A stretch of 35,643 bases of DNA from DASZHJ01 sp035581425 (lineage in GTDB: Bacteria > Pseudomonadota > Alphaproteobacteria > ATCC43930 > CGMCC-115725), in assembly GCA_035581425.1 (NCBI GenBank), contig DATJVP010000020.1, positions 1 through 35,643 on the forward strand, read 5' to 3'. Of the stretch, positions 8,008 through 15,836 are shown piece after piece (position 1 is the first letter of the stretch; each line of letters opens with the position of its first letter). Made by a program: the position numbers and the translations under genes. The notes beneath the pieces are model-generated. The model searched no databases. It was not told the origin of the DNA and saw only the letters and a list, made by a program, of their open reading frames with translations.

Positions 8008-9066
8008 CTAGAGCTGCTTCACATAGGCCCGGTTGACCTCCGCCACGAGCTTGTGCGAGCCGAGGAACGCATGCTTCGACATGTCCGGCGAGAACCGGCT
8101 CGCGGGCGGGTGCCGTCCAAGCGCCTCGGCGACCGCGCGAATGTGATGCGGACCTGCGCCGCAGCATACGCCGAGGTAGCGGATCCCCATCCCGTACGCC
8201 GTCTTCGCGAATTCCCCGAGCTCGTAGCGGTTGCAGGCAAAGGAATCGAGCGCGGTCGGGAAAGGCCTGTCGCCGGGAATGCAATCGCAGTGCGTATCGC
8301 GCAGCGACTGGAACGAAGGCTGGCTCCGCGTGGTGCGATAGGGCACCGGCAGCGCGGCCATCTCGCATTTGATGGCCTTCCGCATGCGTCGCAGCAGCGG
8401 CAGCATCGTGCGCGGGCCCCTGATGCAATTGAGTCCGACGACATCGGCGCCCGCAGCTTCGAGCCGCTTCGCCGCCTCCGCAACGGGCCAACCCTCGCGC
8501 GTCACGTCCTCCTGATGCATCGCGAGCGTGATCACCGCGGGCTTCCCCGCGCGCTTGATCGCCTCGAGCGCGAGCAATGCCTCGGAGGCAAAGGAGAATG
8601 TCTCGCCGACGATGAAGTCGACGCCGGCGTCCTTCGCCCAGCCGACCTGTTCCTCGAACATGCCGCGCACGGCCTTCTGCGCCTTCGCGTCCGCGAGGTC
8701 ATAAATGTTGGTGTTGCAGATATCGCCCGCGAAGAGCGCACCGGTATCGCGCGCGACCTTCTTTGCGATCTTGAGCGCGGTGCGGTTCATCGAAGCCAAA
8801 TCGCGCTCGCGCCCGACGATGCGCAGTTTCTGCCGGTGCGCATAATAGGTGAAGGCCTCGACCACGTCGGAGCCTGCATGCACGAACTCGCGATGAAGCT
8901 GCTCCACCAGCTCCGGATGCTCCAGCACAACCTCCGGCACATAGGCACCGGCCTGGAGATAGCCGCGGCGCTCGAACTCGAAGAGGTAGCCCTCCGCGCA
9001 AATCACCGGCCCCTCCTTGAGGCGTTCCATCAGCGGCTTCGATTTCGCGGGCTTCTTGGCTGGCAT
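8008..9066 (-). CDS. Betaine-homocysteine methyltransferase family protein with altered pocket
   Basis: 352 aa, start supported by AGAGGAAGG about nine bases upstream of the ATG at 9066. It aligns over its length with BHMT: HPELVEQLHREFVHAGSDVVEAFTYYA, then DFIVGETFSFASEA (E155), and the three zinc ligands of the family as Cys214 (GLNC) and Cys301-Cys302 (GVCCGAGPHHIRA). The C-terminal KHAFLGSHK also resembles BHMT. The enzyme should move a methyl group from a donor to a thiol, classically betaine to homocysteine giving dimethylglycine and methionine. By my alignment to human BHMT, Tyr77 is kept (Y75) but Asp26 becomes Ala24 and Trp44 becomes Tyr42, so donor or acceptor may differ. It lies between soxG (30 bases upstream) and the transporter genes. 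Confidence 0.88.
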   Translation of the reverse strand: MPAKKPAKSKPLMERLKEGPVICAEGYLFEFERRGYLQAGAYVPEVVLEHPELVEQLHREFVHAGSDVVEAFTYYAHRQKLRIVGRERDLASMNRTALKIAKKVARDTGALFAGDICNTNIYDLADAKAQKAVRGMFEEQVGWAKDAGVDFIVGETFSFASEALLALEAIKRAGKPAVITLAMHQEDVTREGWPVAEAAKRLEAAGADVVGLNCIRGPRTMLPLLRRMRKAIKCEMAALPVPYRTTRSQPSFQSLRDTHCDCIPGDRPFPTALDSFACNRYELGEFAKTAYGMGIRYLGVCCGAGPHHIRAVAEALGRHPPASRFSPDMSKHAFLGSHKLVAEVNRAYVKQL

Positions 9067-9096
9067 CTGTCGGTACCCTTCCTCTGAATTGAGCGA

Positions 9097-9684
9097 TCAG
9101 TCCACTCGGCATCCGAATTCGAGCGCGGCATCCAGAATCGTCTCCCAGGCCGCAACCGCGAAACCTCGGTAGACGAAGAGATCGAAGGAGGCCACCGCGC
9201 GGCAATGCAGGAGGAGCCCGATCTGGCCCATGAGCGTCTGTGCAGCGGCGCCCGCCGGGAAGCCCGCGGGATCGAAATCCAGGGTGGCGAGCTTCGAGAG
9301 CAGCGTACGCACTGCGTGTCCCTCGATCCGAATTGCCGTGCGCGCGTGGCTGAGATCGGTGACCGCTGCAATATCGGGTGCGATTTGCTCCGCTAGCAAT
9401 GTGGCGAGATCCCGGATCTCTCGCTCGATGACCATCCACCGCGCGGGGCCCGTCCAAAGGATCGCGGTCTCGCCCGCGACGGCGGCGGTGTTCCTCCGCC
9501 GGGGCGGTGCAAAACCGACCGTTGCTTCGAGGGCCATCGCAGATCTCTCCTCTTCGAAACCCGCGACCTGCACCGCGGTGATCGGGGCGATCTCGCGGAG
9601 GAGAATTCCAGGGCCCGCCGCAGGGTCGGTGCCGTAATGGCCGGACCGGCGGCAAGCCAGGAGAGCAGAGCGGCGATCACCCAC
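9097..9684 (-). CDS. soxG: Sarcosine oxidase gamma subunit
   Basis: 195 aa from a GTG at 9684 that overlaps the soxA stop; longer readings would lie deep inside soxA. The protein opens with a short basic stretch and LLREIAPITAVQVAGF and ends with FDLFVYRGFAVAAWETILDAALEFG, matching SoxG, which has a GcvT-like partial fold. SoxG is the small structural subunit of heterotetrameric sarcosine oxidase, which converts sarcosine, tetrahydrofolate and O2 into glycine, 5,10-methylenetetrahydrofolate and H2O2 in the cytoplasm. The order soxB-soxD-soxA-soxG is canonical. The start codon is the least certain point. Confidence 0.88.
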   Translation of the reverse strand: MGDRRSALLACRRSGHYGTDPAAGPGILLREIAPITAVQVAGFEEERSAMALEATVGFAPPRRRNTAAVAGETAILWTGPARWMVIEREIRDLATLLAEQIAPDIAAVTDLSHARTAIRIEGHAVRTLLSKLATLDFDPAGFPAGAAAQTLMGQIGLLLHCRAVASFDLFVYRGFAVAAWETILDAALEFGCRVD

Positions 9685-12646
9685 GGAGGCGCGCTCCCTC
9701 GGGATCGACGAAGACAGGCTCGACGACGCGCACGGCGACGGCGCTACCATCGAGCGGATAAAGCGCGTGCAGGGTCTCGCCCTTGCGCTCGAGCCCACCG
9801 CGCAGCAAAGCGAGCGCTATCGGGTGTCCCAGCGCTGGGCTTGTTGCCGTCGAGGTCACGTGGCCGAGACTCGATGCGAGCGCCGCAGGCTCGACAGCTA
9901 TCTGCGACCCCGCGCGAATGCGCGATTTCCCGTCGGCGGGAACGAGACCCACCAAGCGGAGCCGCGCGGGATCGACGAGACCAGGGCGACCCAGCAGGTG
10001 CTTGCCGACAAAGTCCGGCTTGCGCGCGGAAACGAGACGGCCGAGCCCGAGGTCCGCGGCAGTCGTGCGCCCATCGAGCTCGGGCCCCGCGACATGGCCC
10101 TTCTCGATCCGAAGCACGCCCATGGCCTCGGTGCCGTAGGGAGCGATCCCCTCGCCGCCCCCCGCCGAAAGCAAAGCTTCCCAGACCGCGCGGCCAAAAT
10201 CCGCAGGCGCGTTGATCTCGTAAGCGAGCTCGCCGGAGAAGCTGATGCGAAAGACGCGGACCGGCGCGCCCGCAATGCGCCCCGCGCCCACGCCCATGAA
10301 AGGCAGCGCCGCGTCCGATACGTCGAGCCCCTCGATCGCGCGAGAGAGGACCGCGCGGCTCCGCGGACCCGCTAGCGCCATCGCGGCCCATTGCTCCGTC
10401 TCGGAAGTCACCTGGACGCGCAGCTCCGGCCAGGCCACCTGCAGCAGATCCTCGAGATGCAGCAGCACCGCCGCCGCATTGGCCGTGGTGGTCGTCATGA
10501 AGTAGCGGAATTCGCCGATCCGGCTGGTGGTGCCGTCGTCGAAGACGATCCCGTCCTCGCGCAGCATGATGCCGTAGCGCGCCTTGCCCACCGGCAGATT
10601 CGCCCAATTGTTCGCATAGACGCGCTGCAAGAACTCGGTCGCATCCGGGCCCTGCACGTCGATCTTCCCGAGCGTGGAGACATCGACGAGACCGACGGCC
10701 TTGCGGACGTGAGCGGCCTCGCGCTCCACCGCCTGCGCAGGCGTTTCGCCGGGTCGGGGATAGCAGCGGGGCCGCATCCAGAGCCCCGCCTCGATCATCA
10801 CTGCGCCCTGCGCCTCGTGCCACTCGTGCATTGCCGTCCGGCGGATGGGCATGAAGTGGCGCCCGGTCTCCCTGCCGACGAGCGTGCCGATGGTGATAGG
10901 AGTGTAGGGCGGGCGAAAAGTGGTGGTGCCGACGCTGGGGATCGCTTGGCCGCGATGTCCAGCAAGCAGCGCTAGTCCATTCACGTTCGAGGTCTTGCCC
11001 TGGTCGGTGCCCATGCCGAGCGTGGTGTAGCGCTTCAAATGCTCGACGGAGACGTAGCCCTCGCGCGCGGCGAGGCCGACATCACCGGCGGTCACATCGT
11101 CTTGGATATCGACGAAGCGCTTCTTTCCGCCACCGGGCACCACCCAGAGCGCTTCCGGCGGCCGATCCGCCTCGTCCTCCACCGAGGGAATCGTCGGCGG
11201 CGCGGCGGCGTTGCCGAGTGCGGCGACTGCCTTCGCGCCGGCCTGCGCTCCGTCCCGAAAACACTCCGCGGGCGAGAATATGCCTCGCGCGGCGCCAATG
11301 CATTGCACGTCCGCGCGCCCCCTGGCCGGCACAAAGCAAAGGCGCCGTTCGTCCCAATCGAGCTTGCCACCGGCGTGACAATGGAGGTGCGCCGTCGGAT
11401 TGAGGCCCCCGGAGACTGCGAGGCTATCGCAGACGATACCGCGCCGCGCCTCCGGCTGCTCCAGCGCCACGACGTCGACGGAGGTGAGGCCGAACCGCCC
11501 CCGCGTCGCCGTGACGGCATGCGCGGCGAATATCTCGATGCCGCGCGCGCGCACGCGATCGACGAGCGCCGACGGCGCCGCGGCGCGACTGTCGATCACC
11601 GCGACGACCTCGACCCCGGCCGCGGAGAGGTCGAGCGCCGTGCGGTAACCGCCGTCGTTGTTGGCGAAGACCGCCGTGCGCGTCCCCGGCAGAACCGCGT
11701 ATTGCGTCGCATAGGCGCGCATCGCCGAGGCCAGCATGACGCCGGGCCGGTCGTTTCCGGCGAAGACCAAGGGACGCTCGATCGCGCCCGTCGCGAGCAA
11801 GGTGCGGCGCGCGCGAATGGTCCAGCGCCGCTGCCGCGGCACGAAAGGCGGCGGCTCCCCCATATGATCTGCGGCGCGCTCAATGAGCGTGGCGGTGCCG
11901 TGGTCGAAGAGCCCGGCAGCGGTCGTCCTCGCCAGGAGCGTCACCTTCGGCATCGCCGCCAGCTCCGCGACGGCGACGCGCGCCCAGTCGGCGCCACTGC
12001 CGCCGCCGACGGCGAAGGTCTCGCGCAGCAGGCTCCCTCCGAATTGCGCGCGCTCGTCGCAGAGAATGACCCTGAGCCCCGCGCGTCCTGCCGCGAGCGC
12101 TGCCATCAGCCCCGCGGGACCGCCCCCGGCGATGAGAAGGTCGCAATGCGCGTGGCGATGCTCGTAGCGATCGGGGTCGCGCTCCAGGGGCGCAGTCCCG
12201 AGCCCTGCCGCACGACGGATCCAGCGCTCATAGGTCATCCAGGCCTTCGACGGCCACATGAAGGTCTTGTAGTAGAAACCCGCGGGAATGAGCGCGGAGA
12301 GTCGGTCGTTGATCCCCATGAGATCGAAGTGGAGCGAGGGCCAGCGGTTCTGACTCGTGGCCTCGAGCCCTTCGTGGAGCTCGATCATGGTCGCACGCGT
12401 GTTCGGCTCGTGCCGTGCGCCGCGCCGGAGCGCCACCAGCGCGTTCGGCTCCTCGGGCCCGGCGGTGTAGATGCCGCGCGGCCGATGGTATTTGAAGCTC
12501 CGACCGACGACGCGGACGCCATTCGCCAGGAGGGCCGAAGCGAGCGTGTCGCCCGCAAAGCCCATGTATCGCCGGCCGTCGAAGCTGAAACCGACCGGCT
12601 GGCCGCGGTCGATTGCCGTTCCTCCCGTGGAGCGTCGCCCCATCAT
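9677..12646 (-). CDS. soxA: Sarcosine oxidase alpha subunit
   Basis: 989 aa, full family length. The order is: an N-terminal ferredoxin-like domain (to about 100, with YMGFAGDTLASALLANG and FKYHRPRGIYTAGPEEPNALV), an NAD-binding Rossmann module (GGGPAGLMAALAAGRAGL, about 173-190) with a second half ending near GGLNPTAHLHCHAGGKL, and a C-terminal GcvT-like folate domain (about 590-989) with its barrel. SoxA holds NAD+ and the tetrahydrofolate site that takes up the formaldehyde released at the SoxB flavin, channelled inside the complex. The start overlaps the soxD stop by four bases and the stop overlaps soxG, showing tight translational coupling. No frameshift or missing domain is seen. Confidence 0.95.
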   Translation of the reverse strand: MMGRRSTGGTAIDRGQPVGFSFDGRRYMGFAGDTLASALLANGVRVVGRSFKYHRPRGIYTAGPEEPNALVALRRGARHEPNTRATMIELHEGLEATSQNRWPSLHFDLMGINDRLSALIPAGFYYKTFMWPSKAWMTYERWIRRAAGLGTAPLERDPDRYEHRHAHCDLLIAGGGPAGLMAALAAGRAGLRVILCDERAQFGGSLLRETFAVGGGSGADWARVAVAELAAMPKVTLLARTTAAGLFDHGTATLIERAADHMGEPPPFVPRQRRWTIRARRTLLATGAIERPLVFAGNDRPGVMLASAMRAYATQYAVLPGTRTAVFANNDGGYRTALDLSAAGVEVVAVIDSRAAAPSALVDRVRARGIEIFAAHAVTATRGRFGLTSVDVVALEQPEARRGIVCDSLAVSGGLNPTAHLHCHAGGKLDWDERRLCFVPARGRADVQCIGAARGIFSPAECFRDGAQAGAKAVAALGNAAAPPTIPSVEDEADRPPEALWVVPGGGKKRFVDIQDDVTAGDVGLAAREGYVSVEHLKRYTTLGMGTDQGKTSNVNGLALLAGHRGQAIPSVGTTTFRPPYTPITIGTLVGRETGRHFMPIRRTAMHEWHEAQGAVMIEAGLWMRPRCYPRPGETPAQAVEREAAHVRKAVGLVDVSTLGKIDVQGPDATEFLQRVYANNWANLPVGKARYGIMLREDGIVFDDGTTSRIGEFRYFMTTTTANAAAVLLHLEDLLQVAWPELRVQVTSETEQWAAMALAGPRSRAVLSRAIEGLDVSDAALPFMGVGAGRIAGAPVRVFRISFSGELAYEINAPADFGRAVWEALLSAGGGEGIAPYGTEAMGVLRIEKGHVAGPELDGRTTAADLGLGRLVSARKPDFVGKHLLGRPGLVDPARLRLVGLVPADGKSRIRAGSQIAVEPAALASSLGHVTSTATSPALGHPIALALLRGGLERKGETLHALYPLDGSAVAVRVVEPVFVDPEGARLRG

Positions 12647-12906
12647 TTGCGGGCTCCGTGCACGGGCGAGGTCGCGCTGATCGCGTGAGTGAGCGTGTCA
12701 CGGCTAGCGACCAGATAACGCCGGCAGCCGCCGGTGTGATGCCAGAGCTCGCGATGCGGCCCGCGGGGATTGTCGCGGAGATAGACGTAGTCGAAGAAGG
12801 CTGCCTCTCCGGCCGTCGGCTGCGGTCGCCGTGGAGCCGCGTCGCCGGCATAAGTGAACTCCACCTGCTCGCGGGGTCCGCACCAGGGACACTCGATCAG
12901 CAGCAT
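12643..12906 (-). CDS. soxD: Sarcosine oxidase delta subunit
   Basis: 87 aa. It has the SoxD zinc site: CPWCG with Cys6 and Cys9 near the N-terminus and HHTGGC with His57 and Cys61 later. The segment GEAAFFDYVYLRDNPRGPHRELW is typical of the family. SoxD is a small zinc-binding structural subunit of the heterotetramer. The gene lies 12 bases after soxB and overlaps the soxA start (ATGA). This gene should not be confused with the SoxD of thiosulfate oxidation. Confidence 0.93.
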   Translation of the reverse strand: MLLIECPWCGPREQVEFTYAGDAAPRRPQPTAGEAAFFDYVYLRDNPRGPHRELWHHTGGCRRYLVASRDTLTHAISATSPVHGARK

Positions 12907-12918
12907 CGGCGCGGCTCC

Positions 12919-14175
12919 TCAGTGCGCATTGGGAGTGGGTCCCGCGCCCTTCTCGTCGAGCACGTAGCCGCGCCGGAAGCGCTCGAGGGTGAAGGCCTCG
13001 TTGAGCGCATGCGGACGATCCAGCGCGATGGTGTGGGCGAAGGCCCAGCCCGACCCGGGACTCGCCTTGAAGCCGCCGTAGCACCAGCCGCCATTGACGT
13101 AGAATCCCTCGACCGGCGTCTTCGCGATGATGGGGCTCCCGTCCATGGTCATGTCGTTGACGCCGCCCCAGAGCCGCATCATGCGGAGACGGCTGAAACA
13201 CGGGAAGATCGAGAGGCCGCTGGCGAGCGTGTGCTCCACCATCGGCATGTTCCCGCGCTGGGCGTAGCTGTTGTACATGTCGAGATCGCCGCCCATGACG
13301 AGCTCGCCCTTGTCGGATTGGCTGACATAGAAGTGCCCCGCCCCGAAGGTCACGACCGTATCGAGAAAGGGCTTCAGCGGCTCCGAGACGAAGGCTTGCA
13401 GCACGTGGCTTTCGATGGGCAAGCGCAGCCCCGCCATCGCCGCCACGTGGCTCGTATGCCCGGCGACGGCGATCCCGACCTTATCGGCGCCGATGTAGCC
13501 GCGGCTGGTCTCGACGCCGCGCACTCGCCCGCCCTCGACGCGGATCCCCGTCACCTCGCAATTCTGGATGATGTCGACGCCGCGCCGGTCGGCCGCGCGC
13601 GCGAGGCCCCAGGCGAGCGCATCGTGCCGTGCCGTGCCGCCGCGACGCTGCAGCAGCCCCCCGTAGATCGGAAACCGCGCTTCCCGCGAGAAATCGAGGA
13701 GCGGCACCATGCGCTGGACGTCCTCGCGCCCCAGCAATTCCGCGTCGATGCCATTGAGGCGCATTGCGTTGCCGCGGCGCGCATAGCCGTCCATCTGCGC
13801 GTCCGAATGCCCGAGATTGAGGACACCGCGCTGGCTCGCCATCACGTTGTAATTGAGATCGCGACTCAGGCCCTCCCAGAGCTTGAGCGAGAAGTCGTAG
13901 AGACGCGCGTTTGCGTCGAGCAGATAGTTGGATCGGATGATTGTGGTATTGCGTCCGGTATTGCCGCCGCCGAGCCAGCCCTTCTCGAGCACCGCCACGT
14001 CTGTGATGCCGTGCTCCTTCGCGAGGTAATAGGCGGTGGCGAGCCCATGGCCGCCGGCGCCGACGATCACGACTTGATAGCGCGGCCTCGGCTCGGGATC
14101 GCGCCAGGCGCGCGGCCAGTTCCGATGTCCTGCGAGTGCGTTCTTGGCTATAGCAAGGAAGGAATAAGACGCCAT
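12919..14175 (-). CDS. soxB: Sarcosine oxidase beta subunit
   Basis: 418 aa, about the usual family length. An N-terminal FAD-binding motif is present (VVIVGAGGHGLATAYYLAKE, 35-54), followed by GGGNTGRNTTIIRSNY and a TARHDALAWG segment (181-190), whose His184 lies where family members attach FMN covalently. The C-terminal part has YGGFKASPGSGWAFAH, which closes the FAD site. SoxB oxidises the N-methyl group of sarcosine at FAD and passes electrons to FMN at the SoxA interface. It is the first gene of the nine-gene minus-strand run. No strong ribosome-binding site precedes the ATG. The related dimethylglycine family enzymes are similar, but the soxBDAG order settles the call. Confidence 0.95.
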   Translation of the reverse strand: MASYSFLAIAKNALAGHRNWPRAWRDPEPRPRYQVVIVGAGGHGLATAYYLAKEHGITDVAVLEKGWLGGGNTGRNTTIIRSNYLLDANARLYDFSLKLWEGLSRDLNYNVMASQRGVLNLGHSDAQMDGYARRGNAMRLNGIDAELLGREDVQRMVPLLDFSREARFPIYGGLLQRRGGTARHDALAWGLARAADRRGVDIIQNCEVTGIRVEGGRVRGVETSRGYIGADKVGIAVAGHTSHVAAMAGLRLPIESHVLQAFVSEPLKPFLDTVVTFGAGHFYVSQSDKGELVMGGDLDMYNSYAQRGNMPMVEHTLASGLSIFPCFSRLRMMRLWGGVNDMTMDGSPIIAKTPVEGFYVNGGWCYGGFKASPGSGWAFAHTIALDRPHALNEAFTLERFRRGYVLDEKGAGPTPNAH

Positions 14176-14539
14176 CGATTTCGGCGGTTAACGGCCCCAC
14201 TGCGAGCGCCGCCCGACGCGGAGCCCCCCGACCCATGCTAGACGGACTGGCGCCCCGCGCGAAATCGATTTCCGCAGGGTCGAGGTGGGAGGGGCGATGG
14301 CATCCCCCTACCTACCCAAATTGTGGAGCCCCCGCTGCTTGCCATCCCGGCAAATTCTTCCCTCGGCCGGAAAATCTCGCCCCAGCGCTCCCGGACGGTG
14401 CGACCTCGCATACCGCAAGGCGTTGAAATACCGGGTCCCGGACTTCCGAGCGGCGGCACCGGGCTTGCATCGGAGCGGTGCTACCCGGTCCCCCGCGCGC
14501 TGCGTGGGGCCGGCTCGCATCCTGAAACGGAGACTCACT
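14176..14539. promoter_or_regulatory. Divergent intergenic region between soxB and the His-rich gene, with an interrupted hairpin
   Basis: The 364-base gap separates two divergent genes, so it should hold promoters for both. I cannot name a -35/-10 pair with confidence. It contains an inverted repeat at 14458-14489: ACCGGG pairs with CCCGGT, with a nested TGCA/TGC pairing inside. The hairpin ends 50 bases before the ATG of the small gene and could be a 5' leader structure. No ORF here looks like protein, and I do not recognise a known riboswitch. Confidence 0.4.
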
Positions 14540-14821
14540 ATGGATGTCAGCAGTGCCACGAGTTCGACGTATCAGACGTACCTTCAGCAGCTCCAACAGC
14601 AGAAGCTGGCAGACCAGTCGCAACCAACCGCGCAGCCCCATGGGCATCATCATCACCACCACGCGGGCGGCGCCGGAGCAACGTCCCAGTCTCAGCAGAC
14701 GACGGACGCGGCCGGCGTGACTTTGTCTTCGACGAGCGGATCTACGCAAACCAGCTCGAGCGGCACGACGACCACCGGTCAGAGCACCGGAGCGTCCAGC
14801 CTGCTCGATCTTCTCGTGTAG
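14540..14821 (+). CDS. Small His-rich, Ser/Thr-rich low-complexity protein
   Basis: 93 aa, not recognised as any named family. The ATG at 14540 has ACGGAG seven bases upstream; the frame is open further upstream but that part does not look coding. The N-terminal 30 residues are a Tyr/Gln-rich predicted helix (TYQTYLQQLQQQKLADQ), then HGHHHHHH near residue 36, a Gly/Ala hinge, a long Ser/Thr/Gly tail and a hydrophobic end SSLLDLLV. There is no signal peptide. The His run could bind metal ions. Small proteins built the same way (YLQQL helix, His cluster, Ser/Thr tail) seem familiar to me from rhizobial genomes, but I cannot name a function. It precedes the stator-like pair by 136 bases in the same direction and may share its transcript. 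Confidence 0.7.
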   Translation: MDVSSATSSTYQTYLQQLQQQKLADQSQPTAQPHGHHHHHHAGGAGATSQSQQTTDAAGVTLSSTSGSTQTSSSGTTTTGQSTGASSLLDLLV

Positions 14822-14957
14822 CCCACGCGTCGATGCGACCTTCACTTGGCGCCGTCAGAACGACGGCGTCCGGTGGTGACGACCCGGCTTGGCACGGTCA
14901 TTGCTACCCCACTACGGGACATCCCGCGAACTGGCAAAATCTAGGCGAGCGATAGAG

Positions 14958-15836
14958 ATGCGGAAATATTGTGAGCGGCTCCTCAGCTTCTATGCCCGAA
15001 ACCCCGTGGTGGGACTGGGCATCACCTTCGTCTTCGTGCTCGGCGCGGTCGTCTTGAGCACACGCAGCCTCCTCGCCTTCTTCAGCATCGAGGGACTGCT
15101 GATCGTCGTGGGCGGCGTCATCGCGGTGGCATTCCTCAGCTACGAGATCGACGACGTCCGCAAGGCCCTCTCGGTCGTCGCCTCCCTCTTCGAGGAGCGA
15201 CCGGAGACGCGGCAGGACAATCTGCATCAGGACATGATGGAGATCATCGGCTGGGCCTACATGGTCAAGGAGAAAGGCTTGCGCCGGCTCGAATCCAGCC
15301 TCGCACGGCGGGGGATCGACGATCCCTTCACCAAATACGGCCTCAACATGGTCATCAGCGGCTACGCCCCCGAGGACGTGCGAGCGATGATGGAGACCGC
15401 GGCCGACGCCTGCCACGAGCGCGAGAGCATGCCCGTGGACGTGCTGCAGACCATGACCAGCCACGCGCCCGCCTTCGGCATGATCGGCACGCTCGTGGGC
15501 ATGGTCGCCATGCTTTGCAGCCTCGGCGACGACGTCGCAAGCATCGGCTCCAACCTTTCGGTGGCCTTCCTATCGACGCTCTACGGCGTCGTCTCCGCCC
15601 GCATGGTCTATATGCCGGCCGCCGCGAAGCTCCGGCAGATTGTCGCCAAGCATCGGTTCCGTAACCAGCTCATCACCGAAGGCATGGTGATGCTCGTGGA
15701 GAACCGGACGCCGACCTACATCAGGGACCGCCTCAACAGCTTCCTCCGGCCCGAGCGTCACGACTACTTCGACACCTTCAACTCCGATCCCGAAGTGATC
15801 GTTCCCCAACCGCGCCTCAAGGTCGTCGGCGCATGA
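14958..15836 (+). CDS. MotA/PomA-like proton or sodium channel stator subunit
   Basis: 292 aa from the ATG at 14958. The pattern is that of MotA/TolQ/ExbB-type proteins, closest to PomA: two N-terminal membrane helices (VVGLGITFVFVLGAVVLS and IEGLLIVVGGVIAVAFLSY), a cytoplasmic loop, then APAFGMIGTLVGMVAML and LSVAFLSTLYGVVSARMVYMP, the two helices that line the ion path. With MotB, five MotA and two MotB subunits form the stator that converts ion flow into torque. The stop overlaps the start of the MotB-like gene by four bases (ATGA). No other flagellar genes are in the window, so flagellar use is likely by family but not shown by context. Confidence 0.88.
   Translation: MRKYCERLLSFYARNPVVGLGITFVFVLGAVVLSTRSLLAFFSIEGLLIVVGGVIAVAFLSYEIDDVRKALSVVASLFEERPETRQDNLHQDMMEIIGWAYMVKEKGLRRLESSLARRGIDDPFTKYGLNMVISGYAPEDVRAMMETAADACHERESMPVDVLQTMTSHAPAFGMIGTLVGMVAMLCSLGDDVASIGSNLSVAFLSTLYGVVSARMVYMPAAAKLRQIVAKHRFRNQLITEGMVMLVENRTPTYIRDRLNSFLRPERHDYFDTFNSDPEVIVPQPRLKVVGA

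Noticed and set aside
11039..12688. Long open frame on the + strand opposite soxA (549 codons)
   Set aside because: It is antisense to a full-length soxA with clear domains; its translation is Arg/Gly/Pro-rich without any recognisable motif, as expected from high-GC codon structure.
12643..14175. soxB and soxD as thiosulfate oxidation genes
   Set aside because: The proteins are FAD sarcosine oxidase beta and zinc-binding delta subunits; there are no heme or thiosulfate-oxidation motifs or soxXYZ genes.
12613..14241. Long open frame on the + strand opposite soxB and soxD (542 codons)
   Set aside because: It is antisense to two well-supported sarcosine oxidase subunits, and its Ala/His/Asp/Glu-rich translation has no domain pattern.
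14285..14539. Upstream extension of the small His-rich protein to a 178-residue protein
   Set aside because: The added part has no coding look and no ribosome-binding site, while the ATG at 14540 has ACGGAG at good spacing.
14641..14665. His run as a cloning tag or vector contamination
   Set aside because: The run lies inside a Gln/Ser/Thr-rich native-looking protein, is coded by mixed His codons and is flanked by chromosomal genes with no vector sequence.
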